DNA of 64,000 nucleotides from Oscillospiraceae bacterium (GCA_015065685.1 SVPU01000004.1:62001-126000), one strand, 5' to 3'; positions 35,207-45,571 are shown, counted from the stretch's first letter. Notes: a model not told the origin generated them from the sequence alone. Numbers and translations are program-made.

Positions 35207-37456
35207 TTGGCATTAAAACCGGGTAAACAAATGATAACCAGAATAGTTGCAGTTATGTTGGTGCTAGTTCTTGCGCTTTCTTTGGTTTCAAGCTACCGTT
35301 TGGTTGATATTATGATAATCAACGGTGAAAAATATCAGAACGAGGCATCTGAACAACAGCTTTATGATAGCCTCATAACTGCGCCTCGCGGCGATATTTA
35401 TGACAGAAATATGCAAACCCTGGCAACAAGCTCATCAGCTTGGACGGTATATATCACACCTAACGGAATTCACAAGCTGAAGGATGAGGCTGTTAAAGAA
35501 ACAGTTAAGAAAACAATTGCCGAAAATTTATCGGTGATTCTTGACGTTGATTATGACACAGTTTATGGTTATACCGAAAAGAATTCCTATTATGTGATAG
35601 TTAAGAAAAAAATTGAAAAAACCGTTGCGGATGAGGTTAGAAAATTCCTCTCAAATGAAGCGTATGAGGATTTAGAGCTTGTAAGATATGTGGGGCTTGA
35701 TGAAACCACAAAACGCTATTATCCAAACGATAATTTAGCATCGGTTGTTTTAGGCTTTGTTGGTTCTGATGACCAAGGTCTTGGTGGAATTGAGAGTTAT
35801 TACGACAACGAGCTTACTGGTATCGCAGGCAGAGTTGTGGCTGCAAAGAATGCTGCGGGAACAGATATGCCGCTCACTTATGAGAGGGTAGAAGAAGCGA
35901 TTAAGGGTAAGTCGCTTGTGTTAACACTTGATTCTTATATTCAATACACCGCCGAAAAATATTTAGAGGCGGCTATTGAAGAGCACAAGGTTGCAGAACG
36001 CGGCACCGCGGTGGTTATGAATGTTAAAACGGGCGCTATTTTGGCAATGGCTGTTAAAGGCGACTTTAACCCCAACAGTCCATTTGAGCTTTCAACCTCA
36101 GATATGCAGCTGATAGAGGCACTTCAAACTGAAGAAGAAAAAAACGAACTCAGAACAAATCTTTTAAACCGCCAATGGCGTAACAAGGCGGTTTCCGATA
36201 CTTACGAGCCCGGCTCGGTTTTCAAGCTTATAACCGCAGCGATAGCGATTGAGGAAAATCTCATAAACAATAACAACACATTTTATTGTAATGGCGGAAC
36301 AACTATTGCGGGTCAGCATTATAATTGCCACAAAAGAACGGGACACGGCTCACAAAATCTTTCCCAAGCAATTTCAAACTCTTGCAACCCCGCGTTTATA
36401 ACAATTGGTCAATTGGTTGGCGTTAACACTTTCTCGAAGTATTTTAATGCATTTGGTTTTGCAGAAAAAACCGGAATTGATTTACCAGGTGAGGCAATGT
36501 CAACCTATCATAGAAAAGAGAATATGGGTCCTGTCGAGCTTTCTTCGTGCTCGTTCGGTCAAACCTTTAACATAACACCCGTTCAGCTTTTATCGGCAGT
36601 TTCGGCCTGTGTTAACGGCGGTTACCTTGTGAAACCGCATTTGGTTGAAAAAATGCTCGATCAGGATGGAAAGACTGTAAAATCCATCGAAAGCAGTACA
36701 AAGCGTCAGGTAATATCTGAAACAACCTCAAAAACCTTGCGCGAACTTATGTATTATGTAGCAGAAAACGGCGCGAAAAACTCTTTGGTTGCAGGATACG
36801 ATATAGGCGCAAAGACAGGTACTTCACAAAAGGTATCGAAAATTCAGGCAACAGGCGACAGTTACCTCTACATCGGTTCTTGTGTTTCGGTAGCCCCTGT
36901 TGAGAACCCCGAAATCGCGGTATTTGTAATGCTGGATGAGCCAAAAGGCGATAAGTATTACGGCGGTGTGATTTCGGCACCTGTTAACTCAAAAATTATG
37001 ACCGACGTTCTGCCTTATCTTGGTTATGAGGCAAGTTACACGGAAGAGGAGTATAAAAAGTTAACGGTAAGCGTTCCCGAAACCTCGGGCAGCAGCATTG
37101 AAGATGCAAAAAATAAAATTAGAGCCGCTAAGCTTGAATATCAGATTGTGGGTTCGGGAGAAACTGTTATAAGGCAGCTGCCCGAGGCTGGAAATCAAGT
37201 GCTCACGGGCGGTGTGGTTATTCTTTATACAGATGATTCTGCGCAGAAAACGGTTACTGTTCCGCAGTTTATTGGACTTACAGCTACAGAGGTTAATAAA
37301 GCGGCGGCAAAGGCCGGTGTGAATATAGAATTTTCGGGCAATACGAGTTCTGCAGGACTAAAGGCATACAGACAAAGCATAGATGCCGGTCAAACAGTTG
37401 ATGCGGGAACGATTGTTTCGGTTTATTTCAGAGATGATACTACGGTTGACGGTTAA
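35207..37456 (+). CDS. Class B penicillin-binding protein (FtsI/SpoVD type) with two PASTA domains
   Basis: 749-residue D,D-transpeptidase that cross-links septal or spore-cortex peptidoglycan. An N-terminal membrane anchor (about 13-31) is followed by a dimerisation domain and a transpeptidase domain with Ser337-x-x-Lys340 (EPGSVFKL), SCN (392-394) and KTGT (536-539). Two PASTA repeats follow (about 620-680 and 685-745). SpoVD usually has one PASTA domain and PBP2x two, so division rather than sporulation, or both, is open. TTG start 8 bases after GGAGG. It sits with a SEDS partner at 40 kb. Confidence 0.93.
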   Translation: MALKPGKQMITRIVAVMLVLVLALSLVSSYRLVDIMIINGEKYQNEASEQQLYDSLITAPRGDIYDRNMQTLATSSSAWTVYITPNGIHKLKDEAVKETVKKTIAENLSVILDVDYDTVYGYTEKNSYYVIVKKKIEKTVADEVRKFLSNEAYEDLELVRYVGLDETTKRYYPNDNLASVVLGFVGSDDQGLGGIESYYDNELTGIAGRVVAAKNAAGTDMPLTYERVEEAIKGKSLVLTLDSYIQYTAEKYLEAAIEEHKVAERGTAVVMNVKTGAILAMAVKGDFNPNSPFELSTSDMQLIEALQTEEEKNELRTNLLNRQWRNKAVSDTYEPGSVFKLITAAIAIEENLINNNNTFYCNGGTTIAGQHYNCHKRTGHGSQNLSQAISNSCNPAFITIGQLVGVNTFSKYFNAFGFAEKTGIDLPGEAMSTYHRKENMGPVELSSCSFGQTFNITPVQLLSAVSACVNGGYLVKPHLVEKMLDQDGKTVKSIESSTKRQVISETTSKTLRELMYYVAENGAKNSLVAGYDIGAKTGTSQKVSKIQATGDSYLYIGSCVSVAPVENPEIAVFVMLDEPKGDKYYGGVISAPVNSKIMTDVLPYLGYEASYTEEEYKKLTVSVPETSGSSIEDAKNKIRAAKLEYQIVGSGETVIRQLPEAGNQVLTGGVVILYTDDSAQKTVTVPQFIGLTATEVNKAAAKAGVNIEFSGNTSSAGLKAYRQSIDAGQTVDAGTIVSVYFRDDTTVDG

Positions 37457-37501
37457 TGTATTACTTTGGAATTTTGTGTTTATTCCTCGAAAGGAGAAAA
37501 A

Positions 37502-38923
37502 ATGAAACTTAAGAATCTTATTGAATGTGATGTGAAAATGGGCGAAATTGAAATCACAGGCATTACTTGTGATTCGCGCGATGTCAAAGAAGGCTTTGCA
37601 TTTATTTGCATAAACGGCGCTAAGGCTGATGGACACAAATTTGTTCAGTCAGCACTCGATAAGGGTGCTGCTGTGATTATTGCAGAGAAGGATGTAAATG
37701 CACCAAATAAAATTATCGTTGAAGACACCCATGCGGAATATGCAAAAATGTCTGCAAAGTGGTTCCATGAGCCTTCCAAAAAGCTGAAGCTTGTTGGTGT
37801 TACGGGAACAAACGGTAAGACCTCTGTTACCTATATGTTAAAGAAAATCCTTGAGGCAAAGGGACATAAGGTGGGTCTTGTCGGCACAATTCAGAATATG
37901 ATTGGCGAGGAGATTATTGCCGCCAAAAACACAACACCGAGTGCATATGAGCTTAATTCACTTTTTGCCAATATGGTAGAAAAGGGTTGCGATTATGCAG
38001 TGATGGAGGTTTCTTCGCACGCGCTTGACCAATGCCGTGTTTATGACCTTGAATTCGAGGTTGCAATTTTCACTAATCTCACACAAGACCATTTAGACTA
38101 TCACATTACAATGGAGAATTATCTTGAAGCAAAGAAAAAGCTCTTTAAGATGTGTAAAACCGCCCTTCTTAATAAGGATGATGAATATTATGAGGCCTTA
38201 GCTGAGGGGTTGGAATGTGATATTATCACATATTCGATTAACGGAGATTCAACATATAGCGCTAACGCTATTAACTATAAACCCACTTCGGTTGAATATG
38301 AGCTTGTAAATGAAAATACAATTCAGCATGTTAAGGTTAACACTGGCGGAAGATTCACAGTTTACAATTCAATGTGTGCGCTTTGCACCGCAGAGCAATT
38401 AGGTATTTCTTTGAGCGATTCTACAAACGCGCTTGCCGAATCAAGCGGTGTTAGCGGTAGGGCAGAAACTGTTGATTTTGGACAGGATTTTACTGTTATT
38501 ATTGACTACGCCCACACACCTGATGGACTTAAAAATATTTTGCGCACCTTTAGAGAGTGTAAACAAAACCGTTTGATTGCTCTTTTCGGTTGCGGTGGAG
38601 ACCGTGATAAAACAAAGCGACCTTTGATGGGGGATATTGCGGCGCATTACGCAGATTTCGTTATAGTTACGAGCGATAATCCAAGAACTGAAAACCCAAC
38701 AGAAATAATCAATGATATTTTGGCGGGTATGCAAGGCACTCCGACTCCCTATAAGGTTATTGAAAACCGCATAGATGCGATTAAATATGCTATTGCAACC
38801 GCACAAAAGGATGATATAATAGTATTGGCGGGTAAGGGACATGAAACCTATCAGATACTCGCTGACGGCACAATTCATCTTGATGAAAGGGAAGTAGTTG
38901 CCGAAGCTTTAGGCAAACTTTAA
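37502..38923 (+). CDS. murE: UDP-MurNAc-L-Ala-D-Glu:meso-DAP ligase
   Basis: Adds the third residue of the stem peptide. 473 residues from the ATG at 37502 behind AAAGGAG. ATP site GVTGTNGKTS (about 102-111), MEVSSHALDQ, the FTNLTQDHLDYH central block, and SDNPRTENP, whose DNPR motif is diagnostic for meso-diaminopimelate. This fits a DAP-type wall. murF, normally next, is missing. Confidence 0.97.
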   Translation: MKLKNLIECDVKMGEIEITGITCDSRDVKEGFAFICINGAKADGHKFVQSALDKGAAVIIAEKDVNAPNKIIVEDTHAEYAKMSAKWFHEPSKKLKLVGVTGTNGKTSVTYMLKKILEAKGHKVGLVGTIQNMIGEEIIAAKNTTPSAYELNSLFANMVEKGCDYAVMEVSSHALDQCRVYDLEFEVAIFTNLTQDHLDYHITMENYLEAKKKLFKMCKTALLNKDDEYYEALAEGLECDIITYSINGDSTYSANAINYKPTSVEYELVNENTIQHVKVNTGGRFTVYNSMCALCTAEQLGISLSDSTNALAESSGVSGRAETVDFGQDFTVIIDYAHTPDGLKNILRTFRECKQNRLIALFGCGGDRDKTKRPLMGDIAAHYADFVIVTSDNPRTENPTEIINDILAGMQGTPTPYKVIENRIDAIKYAIATAQKDDIIVLAGKGHETYQILADGTIHLDEREVVAEALGKL

Positions 38924-38944
38924 AACAGTTAGGAAGTGGCATAA

Positions 38945-39967
38945 ATGAAAGATTTAAGCGCTGTTATTGCTGCATTAATAGGCTTTTTGGTGTGTTGGGG
39001 ATTGGGCTATATTGTTATCCCTTACCTAAAAAAGTTAAACTTTGGGCAAACTATTCTTGATATTGGACCTAATTGGCACAAAGAAAAACAGGGTACCCCC
39101 ACAATGGGCGGTATTATGATGATTCCCGCGGTTTTATTGGCGGTTTGTATTGCTTTTGGATATTCTGCAATAATTGGCGGAAAATTTTCTATGGAACTCA
39201 AAACCATGGAAAAATTAACTCAGTTACTTGCGGGTGTTATTATGGCGCTTTGTATGAGTGGTATTGGTTTTATGGATGACTATGTTAAGGTTGTCAAAAA
39301 AAGAAATTTAGGACTTACCGCTCTTCAAAAAACCTTTATGCAGCTGCTTGTTTCTGCATTATATTTGTTAACATTATTCTTATGCGGAATGAAAACCACA
39401 AATATCCCCTTTATTGGCGATATTGATATCACAAGCGGTTTTGGCCTTTTGTTCTGGCCGATTGCTCTTATGTTTATTTATGGCTTTACAAATGCCGTAA
39501 ATTTAACAGACGGTATTGACGGCTTGGCTTCAACAGTAACACTTGTGGTTTCCTGTGCGTTTATGCTAGCAGCGGGTATTCTTTATAACTTAACCTTCAG
39601 TGTGCTTTCAGCGGCTTTAGCAGGCGCTTGTGTTGGCTTTGTGTGTTGGAATGCAAAGCCCGCAAAGGTATTTATGGGCGACACAGGCTCAATGTTCTTA
39701 GGTGGTATGGTTGTTGCACTTTCGTTTGGAATTGGCCGACCGATACTTCTCATTTTCGCAGGTTGCACATATTTCCTTGAAGCGCTTTCTGATATTATTC
39801 AGGTGGCATATTATAAAAAAACAAAGAAACGCATATTCAAAATGGCACCCTTGCATCACCACTTTGAAATGTGCGGTTGGTCTGAAGAGAAAATCGTTTT
39901 TGTTTTCTCACTGATTGCTTTTGCGGGATGCATAATTGCAATGCTACCGATTTTATTTAGATTTTAG
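38945..39967 (+). CDS. mraY: Phospho-MurNAc-pentapeptide transferase
   Basis: Polytopic membrane enzyme (340 residues, about ten helices) that makes lipid I from UDP-MurNAc-pentapeptide and undecaprenyl phosphate. Conserved GTPTMGGIMM, MDDYVKV, NLTDGIDGLAS, FMGDTGSMFLGG and the C-terminal MAPLHHHFEMCGW. It follows murE by about 20 bases; the substrate-making murF is encoded elsewhere. Confidence 0.97.
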   Translation: MKDLSAVIAALIGFLVCWGLGYIVIPYLKKLNFGQTILDIGPNWHKEKQGTPTMGGIMMIPAVLLAVCIAFGYSAIIGGKFSMELKTMEKLTQLLAGVIMALCMSGIGFMDDYVKVVKKRNLGLTALQKTFMQLLVSALYLLTLFLCGMKTTNIPFIGDIDITSGFGLLFWPIALMFIYGFTNAVNLTDGIDGLASTVTLVVSCAFMLAAGILYNLTFSVLSAALAGACVGFVCWNAKPAKVFMGDTGSMFLGGMVVALSFGIGRPILLIFAGCTYFLEALSDIIQVAYYKKTKKRIFKMAPLHHHFEMCGWSEEKIVFVFSLIAFAGCIIAMLPILFRF

Positions 39968-39992
39968 TTAAATTTTAAACGGAGGATTCGAA

Positions 39993-41132
39993 ATGGCAGG
40001 GAATAAGGCTATAAAAAAAGAAAAACGCGCCAATTCCGGTAAAATGGATATAACCTTTTTATCTTTTGTGTTAATTCTTTTAACTATTGGCCTTGTTATG
40101 CTTTTTTCTGCAAGCTATGCATATTCTCTTGAGTATTACGGTAATAGCTATAAGTTTATAACACGGCAAGCAGTGCTTGGCGGTGTGGGTGTTGTGCTAA
40201 TGCTTTTGGTTTCAAGAATTGACTATCATTTTTGGCGCAAATTCGCTTGGATATTTTTCTTTTTAGTAACCGCGATGCTCGTAGTACTTTTAATTCTGCC
40301 TCCTATGGTAAGCGGAATGGATGTTAAAAGATGGTTGGTTATAGGTCCTATTAACTTTCAACCGTCAGAGCTTGCGAAGCTTTCTATAATTCTGTTGTTT
40401 TCTTCGCTTATTGCTTCAAATTATAAAGAGGTTAAAAAGTTTTCTTTTATTGCCTTTTTGTTGGTTGTGCTCGTGCTAACCTGCGGATTAATCGTTCTTG
40501 AACCGCACCTTTCGGCAACCGTGCTTGTTTTTTGCATTGGCGTTGTTCTGCTTATTGTGGGCGGACTCCCCAAAAGATACATTTTCGGCGGTCTTGGTGT
40601 GGGTGTAGCAGGTGTTGTTGGTCTAATTGTTTCGGGCGCCGTTAGTTACGGCTCAGACCGTATAAAATATTGGCTTGACCCATGGGCAGATGCAACGGGC
40701 AAAGGCTTTCAGACTATTCAGTCGTTGCTCGCTATTGGTTCGGGCGGTTTTTTGGGCAGAGGAATCGGACAGTCCAGACAAAAATATTTATGGGTTCCCG
40801 AGCCTCATAACGATTTTATATTTTCAATAGTGTGTGAAGAACTGGGCCTTATCGGCGCAGTGGTTATAATACTTTTATTTTGTTTGCTCGTTTGGCGCGG
40901 ATTCACAATTGCAATGCATGCGCCCGATAAGTTTGGCTCTTTAATGGCGATAGGACTCACCTTTCAGGTTGGTCTTCAAGCGCTTCTTAATATTTGGGTT
41001 GTAACAAATACGATTCCAAACACGGGTATCAGTCTTCCGTTTTTTAGCTATGGCGGAACATCGCTACTTATTCTTTTGGCTGAAATGGGAATTGTTCTAT
41101 CTATTTCCCGAGGGACAAATTTAGAAAAATAG
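39993..41132 (+). CDS. SEDS peptidoglycan polymerase (FtsW/SpoVE)
   Basis: 379 residues, about ten transmembrane helices; polymerises lipid II together with a class B PBP such as the one at 35.2 kb. Signature SPEDS features: GVGVVLMLLVSRIDY, GPINFQPSELAKL, WLDPWADATGKGFQTIQSLLAIGSGG with the catalytic Asp, PEPHNDFIFSIVCEELG, and the C-terminal ISLPFFSYGGTSL. FtsW and the sporulation paralogue SpoVE cannot be separated by sequence alone here; cluster position favours FtsW, perhaps with both duties. Confidence 0.95.
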   Translation: MAGNKAIKKEKRANSGKMDITFLSFVLILLTIGLVMLFSASYAYSLEYYGNSYKFITRQAVLGGVGVVLMLLVSRIDYHFWRKFAWIFFFLVTAMLVVLLILPPMVSGMDVKRWLVIGPINFQPSELAKLSIILLFSSLIASNYKEVKKFSFIAFLLVVLVLTCGLIVLEPHLSATVLVFCIGVVLLIVGGLPKRYIFGGLGVGVAGVVGLIVSGAVSYGSDRIKYWLDPWADATGKGFQTIQSLLAIGSGGFLGRGIGQSRQKYLWVPEPHNDFIFSIVCEELGLIGAVVIILLFCLLVWRGFTIAMHAPDKFGSLMAIGLTFQVGLQALLNIWVVTNTIPNTGISLPFFSYGGTSLLILLAEMGIVLSISRGTNLEK

Positions 41133-41165
41133 CGAGAATGTTTAATGAAGGGTGAGTGATTTTAT

Positions 41166-42278
41166 ATGAAAATTCTTTTTGCAGGAGGCGGCACGGCGGG
41201 CCATATTAATCCCGCTTTAGCGGTGGCAGGGTATATAAAAGAACGCCACCCCGATGCTGAAATTAGTTATATCGGCACCGCAGAGAAATTAGAGGCAAAG
41301 CTTGTGCCCGAAAAGGGATATGATTTTCATACAATTGATGTTGCGGGTTTTCAGCGCAAAATCACACCCGAGAATATAATTAAAAATATTTCTGCAGTTA
41401 AAAAGGCTGTAACCTCATCAATTCGTTCAAAAGAATTGCTTCGTGAAATTAACCCCGATATTGTTGTGGGCACGGGTGGTTATGTTAGCGGTCCCGTTTT
41501 AAAGCAGGCGCAAAAAATGGGCTTTAAAACTGCAATTCACGAGCAGAATGCTTTCCCCGGGGTTACAACAAAAATGTTAGCCCCTAATGCAGATGCAGTT
41601 ATGCTTGCAATGCCTGAGGCTAAAAGACATCTCAACCTTAAAAATGAGCCTATTATAACAGGTAACCCCATACGAGAAGAATTGCTTAAAATGAGCAAGG
41701 AAGAAGCAAGAAAAATATTGGGTATTGATAGCAGACCTTTAATTCTTTCTTTTGGCGGCTCTTTAGGCGCAATGCGTGTTAACGAGTCGGTTTGCGAGCT
41801 TATTAAATGGCATAATAATTCTGAAAAGTTCTATCATATTCACGCAACGGGAAAAAGCGGATATAATGATTTTATCTCTGCTTTGGGTGAGGAAAAGCTT
41901 TCAGATATGATTACAATCAGAGAATATATTTCTGATATGGATGTTTGTATGGCGGCTGCGGATTTGGTAATCTGCCGCGCGGGTGCAATCACTCTTGGTG
42001 AAATTGCAGCTTGCTCTAAGCCCGCAATACTTATTCCATCGCCTTATGTTGCAGAGAATCATCAATTCCATAATGCTATGACTTTAAAAAGGTCGGGTGC
42101 AGCAGAAATAATTGAAGAAAAAGACCTTTCGGGCGAAAAACTAATAGAGGTTGTAAGCGGTTTGATTGAGAATAAACCCAAGCTTTCTAAAATGTCCGAT
42201 GCGGCTTATAAAAACGCAATTATTGATGCAAATGAAAGAATTTATCAAACATTAATGCGACTTTATACAAAAGCGTGA
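41166..42278 (+). CDS. murG: Lipid II synthase (UDP-GlcNAc transferase)
   Basis: Adds GlcNAc to lipid I on the inner membrane face; GT28, 370 residues. AGGGTAGHINPALA (Gly-rich loop, residues 5-18), VGTGGYVSGP, IHEQNAFPG, SFGGSLGAMRVNE, CRAGAITLGEIAA and YVAENHQFHNAM are diagnostic. ATG at 41166 behind GGGTGAG. Confidence 0.97.
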   Translation: MKILFAGGGTAGHINPALAVAGYIKERHPDAEISYIGTAEKLEAKLVPEKGYDFHTIDVAGFQRKITPENIIKNISAVKKAVTSSIRSKELLREINPDIVVGTGGYVSGPVLKQAQKMGFKTAIHEQNAFPGVTTKMLAPNADAVMLAMPEAKRHLNLKNEPIITGNPIREELLKMSKEEARKILGIDSRPLILSFGGSLGAMRVNESVCELIKWHNNSEKFYHIHATGKSGYNDFISALGEEKLSDMITIREYISDMDVCMAAADLVICRAGAITLGEIAACSKPAILIPSPYVAENHQFHNAMTLKRSGAAEIIEEKDLSGEKLIEVVSGLIENKPKLSKMSDAAYKNAIIDANERIYQTLMRLYTKA

Positions 42279-42339
42279 CCAAAAATGCATTTTCGCATAG
42301 TATGAATTGTGTGATTAATACTGTGAGAAGGTGCAATAA

Positions 42340-43593
42340 ATGTCTCAAATTGTGATTAACGGCGCTAAAGCACTTTCGGGTGAAATTAATATTCAAGGTG
42401 CTAAAAACAGCGTTTTACCCGTTCTTGCCGCGACAATACTTTGCGATAAAGAATGCCATGTGCACAACTGTCCCGATTTATCCGATGTTAATACTTCAAT
42501 TAAAATTTTAAAGCAGTTGGGTTGTAAGTGTGCGCGGCAAGGTAACACCGTTTCGGTTGATAGCTCTGATATGAATAACTATAAAATTCCCGAAAACCTT
42601 ATGCGCGAAATGCGTTCATCGGTTGTGTTTTTGGGTGCGATAGTTGGCAAAACAGGTAAAGCGGTGATTAGCAGCCCCGGCGGTTGCGAATTGGGACCAA
42701 GACCTATAGATTTGCATTTGTCGGCACTAAATAAAATGGGCGTTTGCATAAGAGAAGAACACGGTTTTTTATATTGTGATGCCCCAGAAGGCTTGTACGG
42801 CGCCGAAATTAATTTAAGCTTTCCAAGTGTGGGTGCCACAGAGAATATAATTTTAGCGGCGGTTAAGGCAAAGGGAATGACAGTGATACATAACGCTGCA
42901 AAAGAGCCTGAAATTAGCGACCTTGCGGATTTTTTGAACAGCGCGGGAGCAAGAATATACGGTGCCGGCTCGGACACTGTCTACATACACGGGGTGGAAA
43001 AATTAAGCGCCACAGAGCATTCAATTATTCCCGACCGCATAGCAGCAGTTACTTATATGGCCTCGGCTGTTATGACAAACGGAAAAATTGTAATTAACGA
43101 TATAATGCCATCTCATATGATGGCGATGCTCTCACTTTTTTATGAAAGCGGTTGTAATCTTAAGATATATAAAAATTCCTTAGAGATTTCTCGTGGGGAT
43201 AAACTTTTGCGTGTGCCCAAGATAAGAAGTCTTGTTTATCCGGGGTTTCCTACAGATGCGGGGCCCATAATTATTTCAATGCTAACTTTGGCAGATGGCA
43301 CATCAATGTTTGTTGAAAATATTTTTGAGAATAGATTCAGATATATTGATGAGCTCAAAAGGCTGGGTGCCAAAATCAAAACCGAGGGCAAAATTGCGGT
43401 TATTGAGGGTGTTTCGCAGCTTTTGGGTGCGCCCTGTAAAGCCACTGATTTGCGTGGCGGTGCGGCGCTTGTGTGTGCAGGCCTTGCCGCGAAGGATACA
43501 ACGGTTATAGGTGAAATCGGTCATATAGAGCGCGGCTATGAAAATTTGGTTGATAATTTTAAAAAATTAGGTGCAGATATTTATTACAGATAA
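42340..43593 (+). CDS. murA: UDP-GlcNAc 1-carboxyvinyltransferase
   Basis: First committed step of peptidoglycan synthesis, enolpyruvate transfer to UDP-GlcNAc. 417 residues. Lys22-Asn23 and Cys116 (in PGGCELGPRP), the residue alkylated by fosfomycin, are present, so sensitivity at the target level is expected. The block usually ending PTDxQ reads PGFPTDAGP here, so the Gln is missing; this is a divergent MurA branch. RxxxRGGAALVCAGLAA-like end is normal. It fills the place where murC/murB/murD stand in other clusters. Confidence 0.93.
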   Translation: MSQIVINGAKALSGEINIQGAKNSVLPVLAATILCDKECHVHNCPDLSDVNTSIKILKQLGCKCARQGNTVSVDSSDMNNYKIPENLMREMRSSVVFLGAIVGKTGKAVISSPGGCELGPRPIDLHLSALNKMGVCIREEHGFLYCDAPEGLYGAEINLSFPSVGATENIILAAVKAKGMTVIHNAAKEPEISDLADFLNSAGARIYGAGSDTVYIHGVEKLSATEHSIIPDRIAAVTYMASAVMTNGKIVINDIMPSHMMAMLSLFYESGCNLKIYKNSLEISRGDKLLRVPKIRSLVYPGFPTDAGPIIISMLTLADGTSMFVENIFENRFRYIDELKRLGAKIKTEGKIAVIEGVSQLLGAPCKATDLRGGAALVCAGLAAKDTTVIGEIGHIERGYENLVDNFKKLGADIYYR

Positions 43594-43609
43594 ATAAAGG
43601 ATTGGTAAC

Positions 43610-44398
43610 TTGAAAAGGGAAGACTATCGCGATGAATTCATAAGAAAAAGAATCGAACGGCAAAAAAGAATTCGAAAAAGAAGACTGATTGTGCTGTTTC
43701 TTTCTTTGATAATAATTACTACTTGCTTGGGCGTTGTTTTATGCTTTACATTATTTTTTCCAATAGAAAAAATAGTTGCAAGCGGCAGCGCGGTTTATAC
43801 CGATGCGCAAATTATTGAAGCGAGTGATATTTCGCTTGGCGATAATCTCTTTAGTGTGAGCAGACCTTCGGTTCTTAAAAAACTGCGCGAAAAATTGCCA
43901 TTTGTTGAAAATCTTAAAATCAAGCGTGAATTACCCGGCACCTTAATGCTAACGGTTACCGATGCTAATGAATATGCAGTTTATGAATTTGAAGGGTTAT
44001 ATTACACGGTTGATAAAAGCGGTTGGGTTTTAGAAGCGAGTGAGCAAATACCCGAAAAACTTTTAACGGTTAGCGGTTGTGATATTAAGTGCAGAGTGGG
44101 AAGCGAAATTATATTTTTTAGCTCCGAAGAGAAAACTTTGATTGAAAATATAACTGGGTTTTCAGAAGAGAGCGATGTCGATTTAAATAGAATTGATGTT
44201 AGCGATAAGGTTAACATAAAACTTTTTGTTGACTCAAGATTTGAGGTGCAACTCGGAAGCGAAAACTACTTAGAAGAAAAAATTAAACACCTCTCTGCGA
44301 TGATTGATAGTATTTCTCCCGAAAAAACGGGAAAAATCAACCTAAATATGTGGATAAATGACAAACCACAGGGCACTTTTGTCGAAAAAAATGAATAA
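43610..44398 (+). CDS. divIB: Cell division protein DivIB/FtsQ
   Basis: 262 residues. Very basic cytoplasmic N-terminus (about 1-26), one transmembrane helix (about 27-50), then a POTRA domain (FFPIEKIVASGSAVYTDAQI, about 50-120) and the FtsQ beta domain. It links FtsL/DivIC to the septal synthases. TTG start 8 bases after AAAGGA. Last gene before ftsZ, which has a separate promoter. Confidence 0.92.
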   Translation: MKREDYRDEFIRKRIERQKRIRKRRLIVLFLSLIIITTCLGVVLCFTLFFPIEKIVASGSAVYTDAQIIEASDISLGDNLFSVSRPSVLKKLREKLPFVENLKIKRELPGTLMLTVTDANEYAVYEFEGLYYTVDKSGWVLEASEQIPEKLLTVSGCDIKCRVGSEIIFFSSEEKTLIENITGFSEESDVDLNRIDVSDKVNIKLFVDSRFEVQLGSENYLEEKIKHLSAMIDSISPEKTGKINLNMWINDKPQGTFVEKNE

Positions 44399-44432
44399 TA
44401 AATAAAAAAATTACAAAATTGTAATAAAACTA

Positions 44433-44461
44433 TTGAAATTTAAAAAAATATATGTTAATAT
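44433..44461 (+). promoter_or_regulatory. Promoter of ftsZ
   Basis: TTGAAA (44433-44438), 17 bases, TAATAT (44456-44461) in a very AT-rich gap, giving ftsZ a start independent of the cluster. Confidence 0.7.
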
Positions 44462-44515
44462 CAATATATATGTTCAGCAAATAAAGAATTTTACATAAAT
44501 ACGGAGGAATTTAAA

Positions 44516-45571
44516 ATGCCATTCGAGTATGCAGACGATCAGGTAAATGTTGTTCAAATTAAAGTTGTAGGAGTTGGCGGCGGAGGAGGAAACGCTGTTA
44601 ACCGCATGGTTGACGCCGGAGTTCGAGGTGTTCAGTTTGTTGCAATCAACACCGATAAGGCGGCTCTTATTAAATCTAAAGCTAATCAGAAAATCCAAAT
44701 TGGTGATAAAACAACTGCAGGTATGGGTGCAGGCGGTAACCCCGATAACGGCCGTGCTGCTGCTGAAGAATCACGCGATGAAATCGCAGCTGCTATCCGC
44801 GATGCTGATATGATTTTCATCACTGCAGGTATGGGCGGCGGAACAGGTACAGGTGCTGCTCCTGTTGTTGCTGCTATTGCTAAAGAACTCGGTATCTTAA
44901 CTGTTGGTATCGTTACAAAGCCCTTCGCTTTCGAAGGTAACAGACGTATGACTCAGGCTGAAGCTGGTATTGCTGCTTTAAGCGAGCAGGTTGATAGCCT
45001 TGTTGTTATTCCTAACGAGCGTCTTAAGTTCGTTTCAGAAGAGAAAATCACATTCAAGAACGCGTTCGACATTGCTGACGATGTTCTCCGTCAGGGCGTT
45101 CAGAGCATTTCTGAGCTTATCAATGTAACAGCTCTCGTTAACCTCGACTTTGCTGACGTTAAGGCTGTTATGAAGGATGCAGGCTATGCTCACATGGGCG
45201 TTGGTATCGCAACAGGTCGCGATAAGGCTGAACAGGCAGCAAGAACTGCTATTAACAGTCCTCTCATTGAAACCTCAATGGAAAATGCTCGCGGTGTTAT
45301 CATCAGCATCACAGGTTCTGAGGATATCGGTCTTGAAGAGGTTGAATTGGCGGCTTCTATCGTTAAAGAAATGGCTCATCCCGATGCAAACATCATTTGG
45401 GGTTCTCAGCTTGATGATACTCTTGAGGATACAATCCGTGTTACTGTTGTTGCAACAGGCCTTGGAGATGACAAGAAGGATAACACAGGCGATTTAGCTT
45501 CTTTCCTTAGCAATTCTGCTGATGAGGATGAGGCTTACGGCGATGTTATGAGTTTCTTCAAGAAGGATTAA
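44516..45571 (+). CDS. ftsZ: Cell division GTPase FtsZ
   Basis: Tubulin homologue forming the Z ring. 351 residues. [14 protein letters not shown], the tubulin signature [11 protein letters not shown] (about 104-114), NERL, and the T7-loop [11 protein letters not shown]. Short for a Gram-positive FtsZ: only about 35 residues follow the globular core, ending DVMSFFKKD, which looks like a divergent version of the C-terminal peptide (usually DIPxFLR) that binds FtsA, SepF or EzrA. Its usual partner gene ftsA is absent beside it. RBS CGGAGG. Confidence 0.97.
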   Translation: MPFEYADDQVNVVQIKVVGVGGGGGNAVNRMVDAGVRGVQFVAINTDKAALIKSKANQKIQIGDKTTAGMGAGGNPDNGRAAAEESRDEIAAAIRDADMIFITAGMGGGTGTGAAPVVAAIAKELGILTVGIVTKPFAFEGNRRMTQAEAGIAALSEQVDSLVVIPNERLKFVSEEKITFKNAFDIADDVLRQGVQSISELINVTALVNLDFADVKAVMKDAGYAHMGVGIATGRDKAEQAARTAINSPLIETSMENARGVIISITGSEDIGLEEVELAASIVKEMAHPDANIIWGSQLDDTLEDTIRVTVVATGLGDDKKDNTGDLASFLSNSADEDEAYGDVMSFFKKD

